Assembly (NCBI GenBank): GCA_021229015.1
Contig: CM037777.1
Location: forward strand, 65,116,219-65,180,218
Length of the DNA: 64,000 nucleotides
Reading direction: 5' to 3'
Source: Solen grandis
Lineage: Eukaryota; Mollusca; Bivalvia; Adapedonta; Solenidae
Positions within the stretch are counted from its first letter, which is position 1; each line of letters begins with the position of its first letter. This document shows positions 15,449 to 29,700 of the stretch, piece after piece. The translations under genes and the position numbers were made by a program. Below the pieces are notes generated by a model that saw nothing but the letters and a program-made list of their open reading frames with translations, searched no databases and was not told the DNA's origin.

Positions 15449-16680
15449 TGTAATCCTTGCAAAGTGAGCATCAAGTCATATCTCGGCTATTTTACTTCAT
15501 TTTATTTAACGTCATTTTGTGACGTCATCATTATATTTTCATTAATAAATATTAAATAAACCACGTAAGCGAGTGCGAGCGACCTGTGTTTTATTTAGGA
15601 AATAGAGTTTCGTTCTGAGTTCTATACCGCTATATCGCAGAACAGTGCACGGTGCTAACTTCAAATTTGTAGTAATCTAATCACGAAAGCCTAGGCGCCG
15701 AAGGAAGACCAAATTACCCAATTGTTAAATAGGAAGCAATTATTTTCTCGGTTCATCGTTCTCGTAACGTTCCAAAAAAAGTTAAAATGTTGGTTGTAAC
15801 ACACAAACAATCAGAAACACAGGGGTTTGTGACGTAGTGCTGTTGTTCTTGCCAGAATTTGCATTCTGCACCTCCTTCACGGATCGAGGCCACGTAGGAG
15901 TCTCCCATTTTCAATATTTCTTCATCTTTTATAGTCTAGCCATACTTTTACCACACATAAGTCATATCTTAGTTTATGCTGATAACGAGTATCATGATTC
16001 TATCCATCAGAAACATTTATTTAGAGAATTTGACTACTTAAATGTACCATGTAATATCATATGGTAGATAGGTGACATGATACCACAACCAGTCATATGT
16101 CTTGGAAGTAAGCAATATTTCGTTGCTAAGTGACAATCAGAAAGCTTCTTTTCAAAGTTAGTATATCGTATCCAGGGTTCGATACTAAGAGGAAGGCTTA
16201 ACCACTAACCATCGGTTACGGTTCATAAGTTTAAAACGCTATATGTGAGCTCAGGTGCTACATAGCCATTTAAGTATTAGGCGACATCCCAAACCAATGT
16301 TGCCACCGGTTGCATAACTTGTGTGCAGGCGAAATCAAATTGTATTTATAGAAGTACCAACCATACATACTGATAAAGGTTTTTGAGTTCGTCCCCTTTT
16401 GGTAACTGTTGTCGTGCAATATAACAATAGACAGTATAACAATTAATTCCCGCGTCGGTTCGAATATTACACAGCGGAAAACCCCAGTCTTCTCCTTCAA
16501 GACACGGTCATTCACGATTCCCAACTGATAACAGGGTGTAACTATCACATATTCTACTGGTATACGAATATCATATTGTCACACTCACATTTATAAATTG
16601 AAATGAAATAAAAAAAAAACTACCAGATATTGACGCAATTCATGAAACGGTTTGAAACGATTTGCAGCAGGATGTGAATA
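14476..16680. other. Intergenic, mostly featureless
   Basis: 14500-14705 matches 58370-58565 weakly (TATTCTCGAAAAA-like, ACTTA and CATCATCTAG words), a continuation of the duplicated intergenic block. (TA)n lies at 15415-15444. 15500-15590 holds a TGACGTCATCATTATA stretch. The small ORFs at 15837-16067 and 16270-16548 have no recognisable domain and are probably chance. Confidence 0.5.
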
Positions 16681-16689
16681 TCATCCGTA

Positions 16690-16769
16690 TTAGATAACAC
16701 CTCTATTGAAAATAAATTAACGTTGGTTTAAAACTTCCCGCTCGATATTTGTGTTTGGATTTTTCTGAT
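16690..16769 (+). promoter_or_regulatory. Putative promoter and 5'UTR exon of receptor unit 2
   Basis: About 100 bases here are strikingly conserved with 58840-58932 in front of unit 3, while most surrounding DNA has diverged. The block holds GTTGGTTTAAAACTTC, then GATATTTGTGTTTGGATTTTT, ending at CTGAT followed by the strong splice donor GTGAGT at 16770. Unit 3 has GTAAGT there and a TATATATAAG box just upstream; unit 2 has the weaker AAATAAATTAA. I infer a noncoding first exon that splices to an acceptor shortly before the ATG at 20708. Exact transcription start is not determinable. Confidence 0.5.
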
Positions 16770-17278
16770 GTGAGTATCTGTCTTTATTTACAGTGATCAT
16801 TAGTTTTAGAGCTTTTATTTTTTTATTTTTGAAGTTTCTATAGATACTCTTTGGTTTAATAATAGTACATGTTTTATCATCTGCAATATGTTTCATTACT
16901 TATAAATTTCGGTATCCAGTGTCGTGAAAAAGAACTACTCAATTTAGTAGTGTGCTTGTCAAGATGCTTGTGATATCCTAGATTCCTGATATGATAAAAC
17001 CCTGTTCTCAGACCTTTGTTGAACTTGCAAGTGTTCTGTAATTTAACAGTGTTTGAAATTATAACATGAGCTACCTTGCTCTAGAAAACAACCCACACAC
17101 AGTCAAAAGTGTATATACAACAAACATGTGCATATGTAGTTTAAACAAGCTTGGTATACTATGCCCTAATGACCTAACTAAACAGTATCCTATTGTATGT
17201 ATATCTTTATTTGCGCATCAGAAAAGAAGATTACAGCATGTAAATTACATAAACAAAATATAACATACAAATACGAAG

Positions 17279-17279
17279 T

Positions 17280-17310
<31 letters not shown>
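17279..17310. repeat. (GA)n microsatellite
   Basis: AGAGAG repeats with one interruption (GAAAGA). Intron 1 of receptor unit 2. Confidence 0.95.
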
Positions 17311-17367
17311 CAAACATCGACCACCTTACACTGTAAAAGTTGCTACAAAAAAAGACCCAGATAAGTT

Positions 17368-17736
17368 ACATGATAAATGATATGACCATATGCAAGAACT
17401 AATACATAAGCAAACTCACTCTAAATGCGTATAAATAAATATGTATACATATGCATACACCTATACCCAGTGATAACATATATACACACTCACACACATA
17501 CTACAAGTCTTTACCCAAGATAAATACAGTAACTGCAAAATACGCACGCACAAAATACACATGTTTATCAATTCATATACATTATGTAAAAAAAGTAAAA
17601 ATATAAGACCAAGATACTATGCCTCCTTCGAAACGAAACATGGAGACACAGAATGTTAGGTAAATCTAGTGCTCTAAATATAAGTAAATTTATAAATGAT
17701 ATGACTATATGTAAGAACTAATATATACGTAAAGTC

Positions 17737-17781
<45 letters not shown>

Positions 17782-17900
17782 AGTGATACATATATACACT
17801 CTCACACACATACACGTCTTTACCCAGGATGAATACAAAAACTGTAGAATACGCACGCACAAAATACACATGCATATCCATTCATATACATTATGCATAA
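17368..17900. repeat. Two-copy tandem duplication with (TA)n expansion
   Basis: 17368-17587 and 17690-17897 share consecutive words: AAATGATATGAC, CAGTGATA, CACACACATAC, GTCTTTACCCA, ACGCACGCACAAAATACACA and TTCATATACATTATG. The second copy replaces part of the first with a (TA)n tract at 17738-17779. Nothing coding is seen; the 17674-17898 minus-strand ORF only translates the TA tract. Confidence 0.85.
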
Positions 17901-18229
17901 TTACCTACTAAACATATATGCATATCAAAATAGTATAATACAATGTAATATTGACATTGATTTTTAAGCTGTTATTATATGTATTGTTTCCTCATCAAAT
18001 GTATATGTGAAAATAACAAACAGACGAAAGAATCGTACATGTCCCCCAGTGTTTCTACGGTAACTTGATCACGAAATCCAAGCATGATATTAACAAGTTT
18101 TGTTCTTTCAATATCACACAAATACATGTGTATAAAACAACCATACGTAGTATTTTTTATCTTGTTCAGCAGGACACTGCGTAAATTATGAGACATAACT
18201 TCCTCAGCAAATTTGAATACAATACTCAC

Positions 18230-18393
18230 CAGTATCGGTTAGAGTCGTGGACTACAAATCTCTCAGCCCCTCACCGCTGTGGGTTCGAATCCCGGTAGGG
18301 ACTTCGGATTTTTCATGTGAGAAAGCCTTCCAGCTGGCTTGCAGTAGGTCGGTGGTTCTACCCGGGTACCTCTGTAAACCCCATTACAACAAC
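18230..18393 (+). mobile_element. tRNA-Ser-derived SINE, internally deleted
   Basis: It contains a degraded box A, GTGGACTACAAATCTC, a perfect GGTTCGAATCCCGG box B, then CTTCCAGCTGGCTTGCAGTA and GGTCGGTGGTTCTACCCGG as in the full copies at 51381 and 60757. After TACCTCTGT it jumps to the tail AAACCCCATTACAACAAC, so the central part of the 3' body is missing. Confidence 0.85.
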
Positions 18394-19729
18394 ACTTAAA
18401 CTATTTGAAACTTCGTACATGTATGTAAAACACAATTAAGTGATTACTTATGAAGAAGAACACAGAAGACCTACGTTATGTCAGTAAAAGGTAAGCAATT
18501 TAGATATAAAGGAAGCAATTTTAGCACAACCTATTTACAGTATATGTACAGATGATTTTTTGAAACGTAGCAACAGACAGATAAAAAAGTTCTGAACTAG
18601 TTTTCGAGAACATATCTTTTATAATGAATACTAAAATGAAGCAAATATCGGTAATATATCCGACTTAACTAAAATAAAGGACACATTTTACTTATTATTT
18701 CATGTTTTATTCTTTGGATATTTTACAGATCGGTTGAAATACTGTCCTAGTGTATAAAGGAAATCATTTCCATGAAAAATATCTTTGAAAAAGACATTCG
18801 GCGAAAGTAAATCCAAATATCAACTGCAAATCTAATTATATATTTTGCATATTTAAACGTTATTTTTAAAACATGAAATAAGTATTTTTGTGATCAAAAG
18901 TTAATATAGTTATATTTAACTAAATACAAAAATAATGCATGTTGCAACAAAAATAAACGTTCAAATTATAAAACAGCAACACATAGCTCGCGCCGATTAC
19001 TTTTTTTTTTTAGCTCGAGCCGATTACTTTTTGGTAAGCTGAAAGAATAAATTAAAGAGGTTAATAGGCAAATAACTGCTATCACTATGGGATTTATGTC
19101 TTACTTATGTTTTTAGTATTATCTGTGTTAAAACTTTACATAAATCAAATGCACTGATGTCCTGTTTAGTGAGGTTTTACTGCGCTACATCTATCACAAT
19201 CGGTATATGTAAACACGAAGAACTTCCATGTCACCAAAAGATAGCTCGAACGCAATAAATTTGCAGACTTCCATTTTTATAATAAGATGTACTATATAAT
19301 AAAAAAATGCCAATATAACGGATGACCATGATGAAATAACATACATGTAATTTGGAAACCGAATATAACTCTGCAAGCTTAAACAAGACATTACAGAAAA
19401 CAACAAATATTTCAGGTATAAAGTAACTTACATGGTTAGTATGGAATAAAGACATCAAAGTTTAAGATCGCAATTGTCGGAAATAAAAGTGTTACAATAA
19501 AAATACAAGATTTTAAAGCCATACTAACCCTGGAAAAGACACATTGTAATTTTAAATGATCTCTGATTTAAAACCAATGCTAGGAAACGTATTTGTCGCT
19601 GAATTTAGATGTACTATGCTAGTCAGTGAAAAAGGCAAGGGACAAAATGTAGTAGAAGCGAAATATAAACAATAGCTGTCATGTATATGATAGGACTATC
19701 GTTTCTTTTTGACAAATTGGCCTTGATTT

Positions 19730-20545
19730 TTTAAGGCTATAAACATGATCTTGCATATTCCACATATCTAAAAGCTTTTCTGTGCCAAATTAAAAACAAT
19801 GTTATATGTAAAAAAACATTGAGAGCCCGCCCGCAGAAAAAATGTCACTTTTCAACATTTGACCCCGGAATGTAACATTGATCTTGGTGCTACATACGAT
19901 ACATTGTCTTCTCTAAAATAACAATTGTGCCAAGGTATTTCTATATCCATCCATGAATAATTGAGTTAGAGCCCGGACACGAAAAAATATTCACCATTTC
20001 GACGTTTGGCCCCAGATTGTGACCCTGACATTTGATGTAAAAAGTGCCACGTACCTGGAAGCCTATTTGTGCCGAGTTATTTCAAAATCGTTATATGTAA
20101 AACAACATTAAGAGTCCGGGCACAGTAAAAAGTGCCACTTTTCAACATTTGACCATTGATTGTTACTTTGTCATTTGAGCTTGACCTTACAGACTTTGGT
20201 CTTACACAGGGCACATCGTCTTCTCTGGTTTAACATTCGTGTGCCGAGTTATTTTAAGATTCACCAATGCATGACTGAGTAAGAGCCCAAACATGAACAC
20301 AATTTCTCCTTTTTGACATTTGACCTCTGACTTTTGACTTTGACCTTTGAAATACAGACCTAAGTCCTGTGCACGACATACCGTTTTAACATGGAGGATA
20401 TTTGTTCCAAATTATTTCAAAATCCATCAATACATGATTGAGTTGTAGTCCAGACACGACAAAATGTTCCATTTTTTATCTTTGACCCCCCCCCCCCACC
20501 CACTGGATCGTGACCTTGACATTTGAGCTACAGACTCTCTCTCTT
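19730..20545. repeat. 140-170 bp tandem array, about five units
   Basis: Units carry AGAGCCCGGxCACG or variants at about 19821, 19973, 20111, 20282 and 20445, each followed by a CACTTTTCAACATTTGACC-like phrase and TTTGAGCTTGACCTT or similar. Ends near a C-run at 20490. It lies just upstream of the translation start of unit 2 and has no counterpart in unit 3. Confidence 0.8.
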
Positions 20546-20707
20546 CACCATTGAGCAAATACAGCCGTGTAATATTTTTCATTATTATTTATCACCTATC
20601 TATATATTTATTTGATTATAATTCATCACCTGCCAGACGGAGCTACTGATTCTCCATAATTATCTACCCTTGACATGACACACCCTTGAAGTGTCCGAGA
20701 AATTGCG

Positions 20708-20774
20708 ATGTATATAAGATTCGTGTCCTTTATGGTCGGGACAGTTATTTTCTCCGTTATCAGCGGTACCAGAG
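20708..20774 (+). CDS. Unit 2 coding exon 1: signal peptide
   Basis: Encodes MYIRFVSFMVGTVIFSVISG and a short TR end: one early basic residue, a hydrophobic core and small residues near the likely cleavage site. Donor GTATGT at 20775, phase 1. The unit 3 pseudogene carries a matching signal exon, and the context GAAATTGCGATGTAT is conserved, supporting this ATG. Confidence 0.88.
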
Positions 20775-23700
20775 GTATGTCTCTTAATGTCACCCAGAAA
20801 ATTTATACATAGCTATAAAATTCATATATATTGCCTTTTCATCCTTTCAAAAGTGTGGTTCTTCGTGTCATTTTAGTTGCAAAAATTATAAATAAAATAT
20901 TATACATATATCGAATGCCATTTAATTATTTTCAGGGTTTTCTAAGTAGGGCATTAAATCAATACTACTTATTGTTAGACAATTTTACTGAATATAAACA
21001 ATCTTGAAGGATATTATTTTTCATGTTAAAATTAACTGTTCCATTGATATGCATCTGCTTGACTTCAGAAAATATAGCCCTCCACAAAAATGCCAAGCAA
21101 TCGTCCACGTTGAATTATAGTAACTACTCATGGGACGCAAGTCTCGCTACAGACGGCAACACTGACTTTAACTTGACATGCAGATGTTGTAGTGGTACAC
21201 ATAATCTCGGAGAACAATCCTGGTGGGAGGTTGACCTGGGGAGAAAATACGACATCGGGAGGATTGACCTGTACGGTCGGAACGACAATTTTAAAGGTAC
21301 TTTTGGAAAACAATAATCTAAATAAATCTCAGCTTTAGCCGGAGACAGCGTTCTGCTTGTGAATTTAAAGTCTATATGTACTTTTGACAACATATGTATA
21401 TTAAGAGTACAATATTAAGTACAAACAATATTATAAAGTTTATATATTACTCTAATTTTTACACACGCATACTAACACATAGAAACCTTGTCTAAACATG
21501 TCTGCACAACACAACTTACATGTAATGTATATTTGTATTATACATTTAAGCGTAATCCCCATAACATTTTAATTAAATTTTAAGTACACTTTACGTGGAT
21601 CTGGACTCGATAATGATTAAATACGAAACATATGTCTTTGCTGCAAAATATACAATTATAATCAATCATGTTACATGTTAACGATTAAAAGATAATAAAT
21701 GCATGGACGTATCATCGTTTCGACCCAAGGCCGCGAAATACCGTGAAAATTGAAAATTGTACAAGTAGATCTCCCGTGTAAGGTAATTGTTAAAGGCAAA
21801 TCATGACAATACATCTATCTCATGCAAAAAAAAAAATGAATGTTACGCCCAAGGAAGCATATACATGTTCACATAAAGAGAGAGATGCGCTTACATTAAC
21901 ACAATACATAATTAATGTACTCCTATGCTAAGGTTATGTTTTACAAATCAGTCAATATGTATAAAAGTAATATCTATGGTAAAAATGAACACACACATAT
22001 TTGACACATAACACTGGCTATATATTGCTATACACTCTGTGTGTGTGTAACTTTGTTTAAATAGCATCAGTGTTAATAAGATATTTATTAGATAACTGTT
22101 ACTGATAAATTACAAGTATGCGCTTTACCATCATTTATGGAAATAATGATAAAACAACACCATGCTAGATATGTAAAATAAAAGGAGCGTGCTAAAAATT
22201 CTGCAACGAAAGAATTCTTATATCCTTGAGCTTTTTTTTTTTTTTTTTTTTTTTTTGCTTATTTTTTTTTTTAATTTATCGTATACATTAATGTGCATAT
22301 GATATGATTATGAAGTATAACTGAATAAATATAAAAATAAGAAAACTTATATACTTTCATCAAAAGCTTCAAAGTCGTTTCCTAAGTAATCAAGTGTATA
22401 AGTATTGTAAATCTACGTAAAAACGATTGTTTATCTGTTAATGCTTCTGTTATGCATGGATGTTACTCCGTTTAATTTGAATACAATTGTGAAAATGTGA
22501 TAGACGGATGGCATGAAGTTATGTCAGAAAAACATGAAGATCATTGTCACGTGCATGATTGTTGTTTTACACTAGTCAAATGTTATTTTGGTGGTCAAGA
22601 TAAAAACAGAGTATAAATGAGAAGTATTGGGATTAATGTAAATAAAAATAGAAATAAAATAATAATAAAAAAACAGTAATAAGATGAAGATATAGAGGAT
22701 ATTTGTTGAGTTCGGTGTAAGATCGCATTTTATATCTCCGAGTGAGCCTAGAAAGTAATATTTTCACGAGTGGCGAAACTATGAGTGAAAATATAACTTT
22801 ATAGGCTCACGAGTAGAAATAAAATGCGATCTTACACCGAAATCAACAACTATCCTGTTTCTTTCATGCATATTTTAGCGTATATTTATTTTTATTTACG
22901 ATTTCTAATAATTACATTCCCCGTGCGGAGCCTCTTTCCGAGTTTACCCCCGTTTGGTCACCCAACCAAATAACGCCACGAAGACAAAAAATAGTCCCAG
23001 CGTTTACTTGTTTATTTTTACAATATTTGCCAATATTTAAACAGCAAATCAATTTGCTTCACAATAAAAGATAAATTTAATTGCAACACAGTTGTAAACT
23101 TTAACAGTTACAGTGAAATTTATCTCAGGAATACATGTATATAAACAGGATGGCAGCCGCATGCCAGAATAAACATATGACTCGAGCGAATATCAACAAA
23201 TTCCTTAGTAATATTCCAGAAAATGGACTTAAATCATTGTGCATTAGCAGTATTGAGATCTGATATGGCTCATTCGTGCTGGGTTATTCGCTGCCACTCT
23301 CAGAAATGAGCCGAATTCGCTTGAAAATTGGTCGCTCAACTGGCGAATCGGGGTCAGGTCGTGAACGTACATCCAGGTGTTGTTGTGAAAGTGTATTTTG
23401 TTCATTCTTCTAAATGATTCGCCACTCGTGAAAATAATATCACTTTTTATGTTCACTCAGTGGTATTATAAATCGATCTCACACCAAAACAAACAATTTT
23501 TCTTTTTATTTAATGCCTCTAAGGCCAGAAATTAGCTGTTTTATTCACAAAAGACGTCAATAATAGCGGGATTACCTCGCGTGCGTGACGTTTTTATAAC
23601 GTCATCTCTAGCGTAAGACCCAGCAAAAAAAAGTAGTTCCGTTTTTTGTTTCTTTTCACTGCTGTTTTCATTATAAACATAGGTATTTCATCAATAAGCA

Positions 23701-26700
23701 TGACAGAAAACTTTTTGATTAACTGATTTAAGTTAATCAAGCAAAGAAGTTTAAACTTACGTATGAAATCCATGCAAAAAGGACTATACCCAACGATTCA
23801 AAAATATACCACGTACCCAATTAAAGTGATACGCAGTGGATTACTTTTATCAAAACTATAATTGTTTCAACTCTTTTCACGAACAAAATAGAGGAGAACA
23901 AAAGAAGCAAAATCAATCAATCATATTACAATTAAACATTGGTATTTTCGTGTGAAGCTACACATCAACTACTACTTTTATAGTCCCATTGCCAGTTTCA
24001 ATGATATTAACAATTAATTATTGAACCGGACGTCAACTTTTTATTCGGATCAGCACATGGAAATTTGATTGAATTTGCACTTGTTATTTATTCCAGTTCA
24101 GTTACAAGGATTCAATCTGTACATTTCCAACCACTCACACGCGGCTGGGTCAAACACGAGAACGGTATATCATGACAATGAGACAAGCGTGGCTGAGTAC
24201 CTGAAAAGGAGAGGCCACTACACCATATTAGTTGAGGATATACGTGGTCAATATGTGTCCGTCACATATGATACACCCGATCTCGTTATTTGTGAACTGC
24301 AGGTTTTTACAGGTAAATATAAAATGAAAGGAAAGAATACTTCATAAAAAGGAAGAATTATTACTCTGCTTCATTTTTCACAAACTTTAAAAACGCATTT
24401 TGCACGAGACTGCCATGTGTGTGCATGCGGGTTTGTGTGATATAAAGGAAATAGTTTTATATGTACAAGTATTTAGATCATCCATGCATATAAAGAGTAT
24501 AAATATCAAATTCAAATTAAATCTGAATACGAGGTTGTAAAGATATTTCGCTTAAAATCTATACATTGTGCATGATGTAGTAAACGTTATAATTGTAAAG
24601 TCAATACAGCGATTACTCACGGCAGAATGATTGCTCCGGTAATCTACGAATGCGCTAAATCTAAGCATATTTTACTAAACAGTTCAATCAATCAACAGTT
24701 ACCGCGGTAATTTCTGCAGTAAGACGAGAGGTCACCTGGATAATTCATGCTGACTGTATGTTAATGCTGAGTGCTTCATCAGTCAATTGTTGCATACAAA
24801 ACACAAATAGATAATCATACAGATTTTGGTGAACGTCAAGGAAATATTCATGACATCATTATTAAAAACATAAAAAAAATAATTACGTCACCTTTTTTTT
24901 ACCCCTCCCCCAAATCATCAGAACATTAAAGAATTAAATAACATGTGATAAGTAACTAATATCTGATTTATTTACTCGTTTGCAAAGATGTACTCCAGAA
25001 AACGAAAAAATACTTCCGTAGTGTATTTCTATATCATATAATAAATCGAGGATTCATTAGGTTTTAAATGTAAACACTACTTTTATATAACACATATCTC
25101 TGATCTCAAAGAAAATATATGTGTAAAGAAACTAGTGCAGTTGCTTCCGGAAAATTAAAATGCCATAATTTAAACAATTAATGTTTTAATTGCACATTTT
25201 CTTCATATTATATTACAAAGACATTTATAATCGTAATCAAGCTACTGATTTGAATTGTCGAAGTTACCATTAACATAATATGTACTTTGAAAGTCACCAT
25301 ATTTACATTTTGAATAACCACAGAACAATGTCATCAATTATACTTTATAATTGTTATTCTGGTTTGTACGCGTATTTACCTTGTTATCTGACAGCCTGTC
25401 CCGACTAACATTTTGAGCACGACTGTACCGACAGTAGTTGTGGTCTTGTAGAGGAAGTTCCTGTAACAAATCTATTGGAATCTGTTTTGGATAGTTAAAA
25501 CAATCGTTAGATTACACTATGTTGTTAAATATTGAGACAGATTCAGTACGGTATGTAAGCCGACAATGTTTTATGAAACAATTTGTGTTCTGGTAAAAAT
25601 GATATTGACAAAAGTGGAAATCAAGATTATCTACAAATCAGGAAAATTGACTCTCACGTTAAAATACCACTCCTCTCCCTGTATGTCTCCTCTATCTCCC
25701 TGCCCAAATGTTTTGCAACGAGTTTTGCATCTATTGTTGCAAATCACAATTTTCGCTTTATTGCAAACCAAGTTATAACATGTCGTATATTTATACATAA
25801 TGAAACAGCGTATTTATATAGTCTTTGACTATGTTTCTAGGTTATCAATAACATTTCTATCAGCTTGTATATAGATATTTGAAACTGTATTTCTGAATAC
25901 ATATATTAAGCACAGTTATTAATGTGATGCATTTTCAAATTCAAATAAATATATTTATTTTGAGATATCAAAAGTTATTATAAACCAGAAAACTTTTATT
26001 GGTAACATAAAATATAAGCTACAAGATGAAGTATTTGATAGACTGCCCTGCCGGGAGCTATGGTGTCAGTTGCTTGCCCTGTGGACACTGTCTCCACGGC
26101 AACCTGTCGTGCAACAAGATCACTGGACAGTGTCCTGCCGGTTGTGCGGCCGGAATCACTGGACCTACATGTCATCAAGGTATGTTTAAGCTTATGTTTG
26201 AATTTACACCTGCTACGTTGCAAATATTTTAGATGCTGAAAATAAAGAACAACTTATACGGTGAATTTTAAAAACGGATATTTTCCCTAAGGTGTTCTGT
26301 TTTCATATTTGATCTGATACCTAGATAAAACAAGGGCAAATTCATATCCCCCGCCGAATAATTACATTGAAAACTTATTGAGTTACATTCCGATCAAATT
26401 TAAGTAAGAAAAAAAAAAAAACAAGAAAAAAACAAAACAAAAAAAACAACAACAACCAAACACCCCCCACAAAGAAACACACAACAACAACAACAAAAAA
26501 AAAAAAAAAAAAAAAGGTAGTAGCCAAAAAGTCATCAAGTGAAGAGTTAAAGTTCCTGCACTGCATCACTCCTGGCATCTATATTAATAATGGAAATCAT
26601 ATGGTGGAAAAGTACTTTCTATGAGCTGGTCGGGACAATCATAATTTGTAAGAGTAATTTATGGTTTAGAAACCGGACTTAACACTAACTATATCAGGGT

Positions 26701-29700
26701 CTAAGGACGCGACTGAGGTTGGTATCGTGCCACTTGACAACAACATGAAATTGCTTTGAGAAAAAGCCATATAAATCTGACTTGGATACAGTACCTGAAT
26801 GACTGAAAGTGTAGAGCTGCAAAAAAGTCATATAAGAAATCCAACATATATTATAAAAGAATTGGCCCTAGAAGGAGGTGCATGTAAATGGGCAAAATCA
26901 GAGACTGGACTTTATAAAGCATAGAAAAATACCAAAAGATAACGCTTTGGAGCAGTCAGTCGGCAAAAGGACCATCTGTGGTGCTCTGCACATGGATCGA
27001 GTTTAGTTTAGCAACTTTTGTGAATATCCACTCATAGATCATTCATACCAAGTTTCATCCATTTCTACTCAGCGGTTTCAGAGATGTCTTTAAAGCAAAT
27101 TGTTGACGACACACGACGACGGACGACTGATGATCACATTAGCTCACCGGTGAGCTAATAAACGGAAAATATGACGTTATATAAAGTCTAAGTAGTGGGC
27201 GTAGTTTTTAAGTTTCAAAATGAATTTAGTCTCTTGCAAAAGAGCACCACTTTTGGTACTGGTTTTTCAGGAAAATAGTTATTGAAGAGTCCGAACATTC
27301 ATACTAAAAGAGCATACAATGAAAAAATAATTCATTAACCTATTTTTTTTTCGTAGTGTGTACATGTATTCAGGTTGTTGTTATGGGGTTCTAAAAGGGC
27401 GGTGCTAAGCTGTTACATATGATGAAATTAATATCAAATAGCTTAGGTTTAAATGTGATTTTGTTTATACATTTTGATTGTTTTTTTTTTTCAATTGGTT
27501 AATTTTAAAAATATGTACTTGAAAATGTAATTATAAAGACTGAATTTGAGGTTTAAAAAGCGACTTTAAATGCACTGGTCTAACTGACAATGTATTCAAG
27601 TAATTTTTGACCATTGTATCAAATATCCTCTGAATGCACACAAGATGAATATTGATCTTTAATCAACCTGGTTTTTTACAATATATGTTATCTAGAATGA
27701 CTATAGTTCTTAAAGTCTCATAGTGCCGAGACTGGTGTTTTTGGTTCGGCAGTATACTGTGATCGATACATCGATTTTATCATGGTATTATAGATGCAAA
27801 TCTAATCCAGCTATCAAATGTGAGAATAACTTCACTTGGTATAAAATCAATTTTCAGTGGCAATGTTTGTGAGTGTAACTTATGTGAATGACACATGGAA
27901 GTACTATTTGCTCAGACAAAATAATGATGTATCACAGTCACAGATAATGTGCTGCATGTATAGACATGTGGCTTTACCAAGTCACATTATCTTTACATCA
28001 GGCTAAACAGCCTTGTAATTACCCTCAGTTTTTTAGTAGAGGCACCAAGAAACTATCACCATTTATAAAAAGCTTAATCAAAGCTGAGCCTCCGCTCCTG
28101 TGGCTTTTGCTCTTTGTATCAAGGGAAGCTCAAAGACTGCAAGTACCATTTAACCATAAATATGCCGACATTTCTTTTAAGCATTTCCTATTACTTCCAT
28201 TTAATTTATACAAGCAAAAAAGAATATCGGCTGACAAAATCATACATGTGTATACATGTACTTAGTTTAAAGAAAGGATTTTTGTTTACCAAAGGTTTCT
28301 GCCCGTATTAAATTTGAATTATTTATTCACTGGGAATCAGGTTTCCTATAGTTGAAGGGCCATAATATTTCCCAAAAAGTACCCAATTTATATACATTGT
28401 AATAGGCATGCTTATAGGTTGATCTAACGCATGTAAATTATTGTTTGTATATGTATTGATACAATAATTTGGTTAATATGATCTAATCTAGACCTACCTG
28501 TATTATTTTCAGTATGATTACATGAAATAAATCAGTAAATCTAGAGAAAAATAAATAACAGTCTGACTAATATGGCCATTACTGTTGTTAAGCGTTGTAA
28601 TAAAAGAAAATGGAATTTTTCAATAATGATAATAATAATAATAATAAATAGATTAACCGTATAAATGGTCATAATCTCACATATTCGCATTTTAAAGCTA
28701 TTGTTGGGTATTTCGAAAAAAAAATGGACAAACTAGTTTTGATTGGACTAGTTTCTCTATTAAAAGGCATACGCGCCCAATACAATTTTTTTATTATAGA
28801 GACAAATAAGGAAAATTAAAACTATTCATGAGAATTTTCTTAAACTTTACACAATTATAGAGAATTACTCTAGAAGATGACAGAAAAAAAACTGGTGGCC
28901 CCCATTTCCCCCCATAAATTTGTTTCTAGTGTAATTCTCTATAATCATGCAAAGTTTAAGAAAATTCTAATGGCTAGTTTTAATTTTCCTTCTTTATCTA
29001 TATAGTATTAGAAAAAACTACTGGGCGCGTATGCATTTAAATGCATACAAAATGTTAAAATTGCCTGAAAAGAAATACTTATTTCCTTATGTATGCAATA
29101 CTGCTGCATGTATACTTACAATAGTATTGTAATAAAAATAGTTTAAGGAGTGAAAAACGACATTTGGCTTTTAGCTTTTTTTCTTTTTGAAAAATGCTCT
29201 TTTCATACCATATGTTATCATGTGTCTTTCCTAAATGGATTGGAAATTGTCATTTGAAAACATATGTAGTTACGTCAGTGTTGGGTTAGGCGGTCGATAT
29301 ATCTTACAATTAATATACTGAACAAGTTCTTTCTCATGTAATACATTCATACCTGAACCACTTGCTATTTTTTATTTATATATTTCTCTCTAGAGTGCAC
29401 AAGCTTAACATATGGACCCAGCTGTTCCGGTACATGTCACTGTAGCAACAATGCCAAGTGTAACCATATATCCGGAGAGTGTCCCGCTGGATGTGAAGTC
29501 GGATTTTGTGGTTTTAACTGTAGCACAGGTATTAATATTTGATGTGTAAACAAATCAGTCAACAGATTCCGGTGGTGCATTTGTTCGAGCGTCTAACGCG
29601 CATTCGAGAGGTCGTGTGTTCGTCCCCCGGCAGCGACAAAATGTTCTGGTATAGCTCGCTTGCTTGGCGAGCAATATATATGAATAATTTAAGGACTGGT

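Larger units (their letters stand above)
16770..20700 (+). other. Intron 1 of receptor unit 2 (5'UTR intron)
   Basis: A 3.9-kb interval against 1.3 kb in unit 3. The extra length is microsatellites, a duplicated 0.2-kb block, a SINE and a tandem array, listed separately. 18700-18800 matches 59300-59390 in unit 3, showing that both introns share ancestry. Confidence 0.5.

Noticed and set aside
15837..16548. Two small ORFs in the unit 1 to unit 2 intergenic region
   Set aside because: No domain, not conserved in the duplicated intergenic block near unit 3.
17674..17898. ORF with a YIYIYI stretch
   Set aside because: Translation of a (TA)n microsatellite inside a duplicated intron block.
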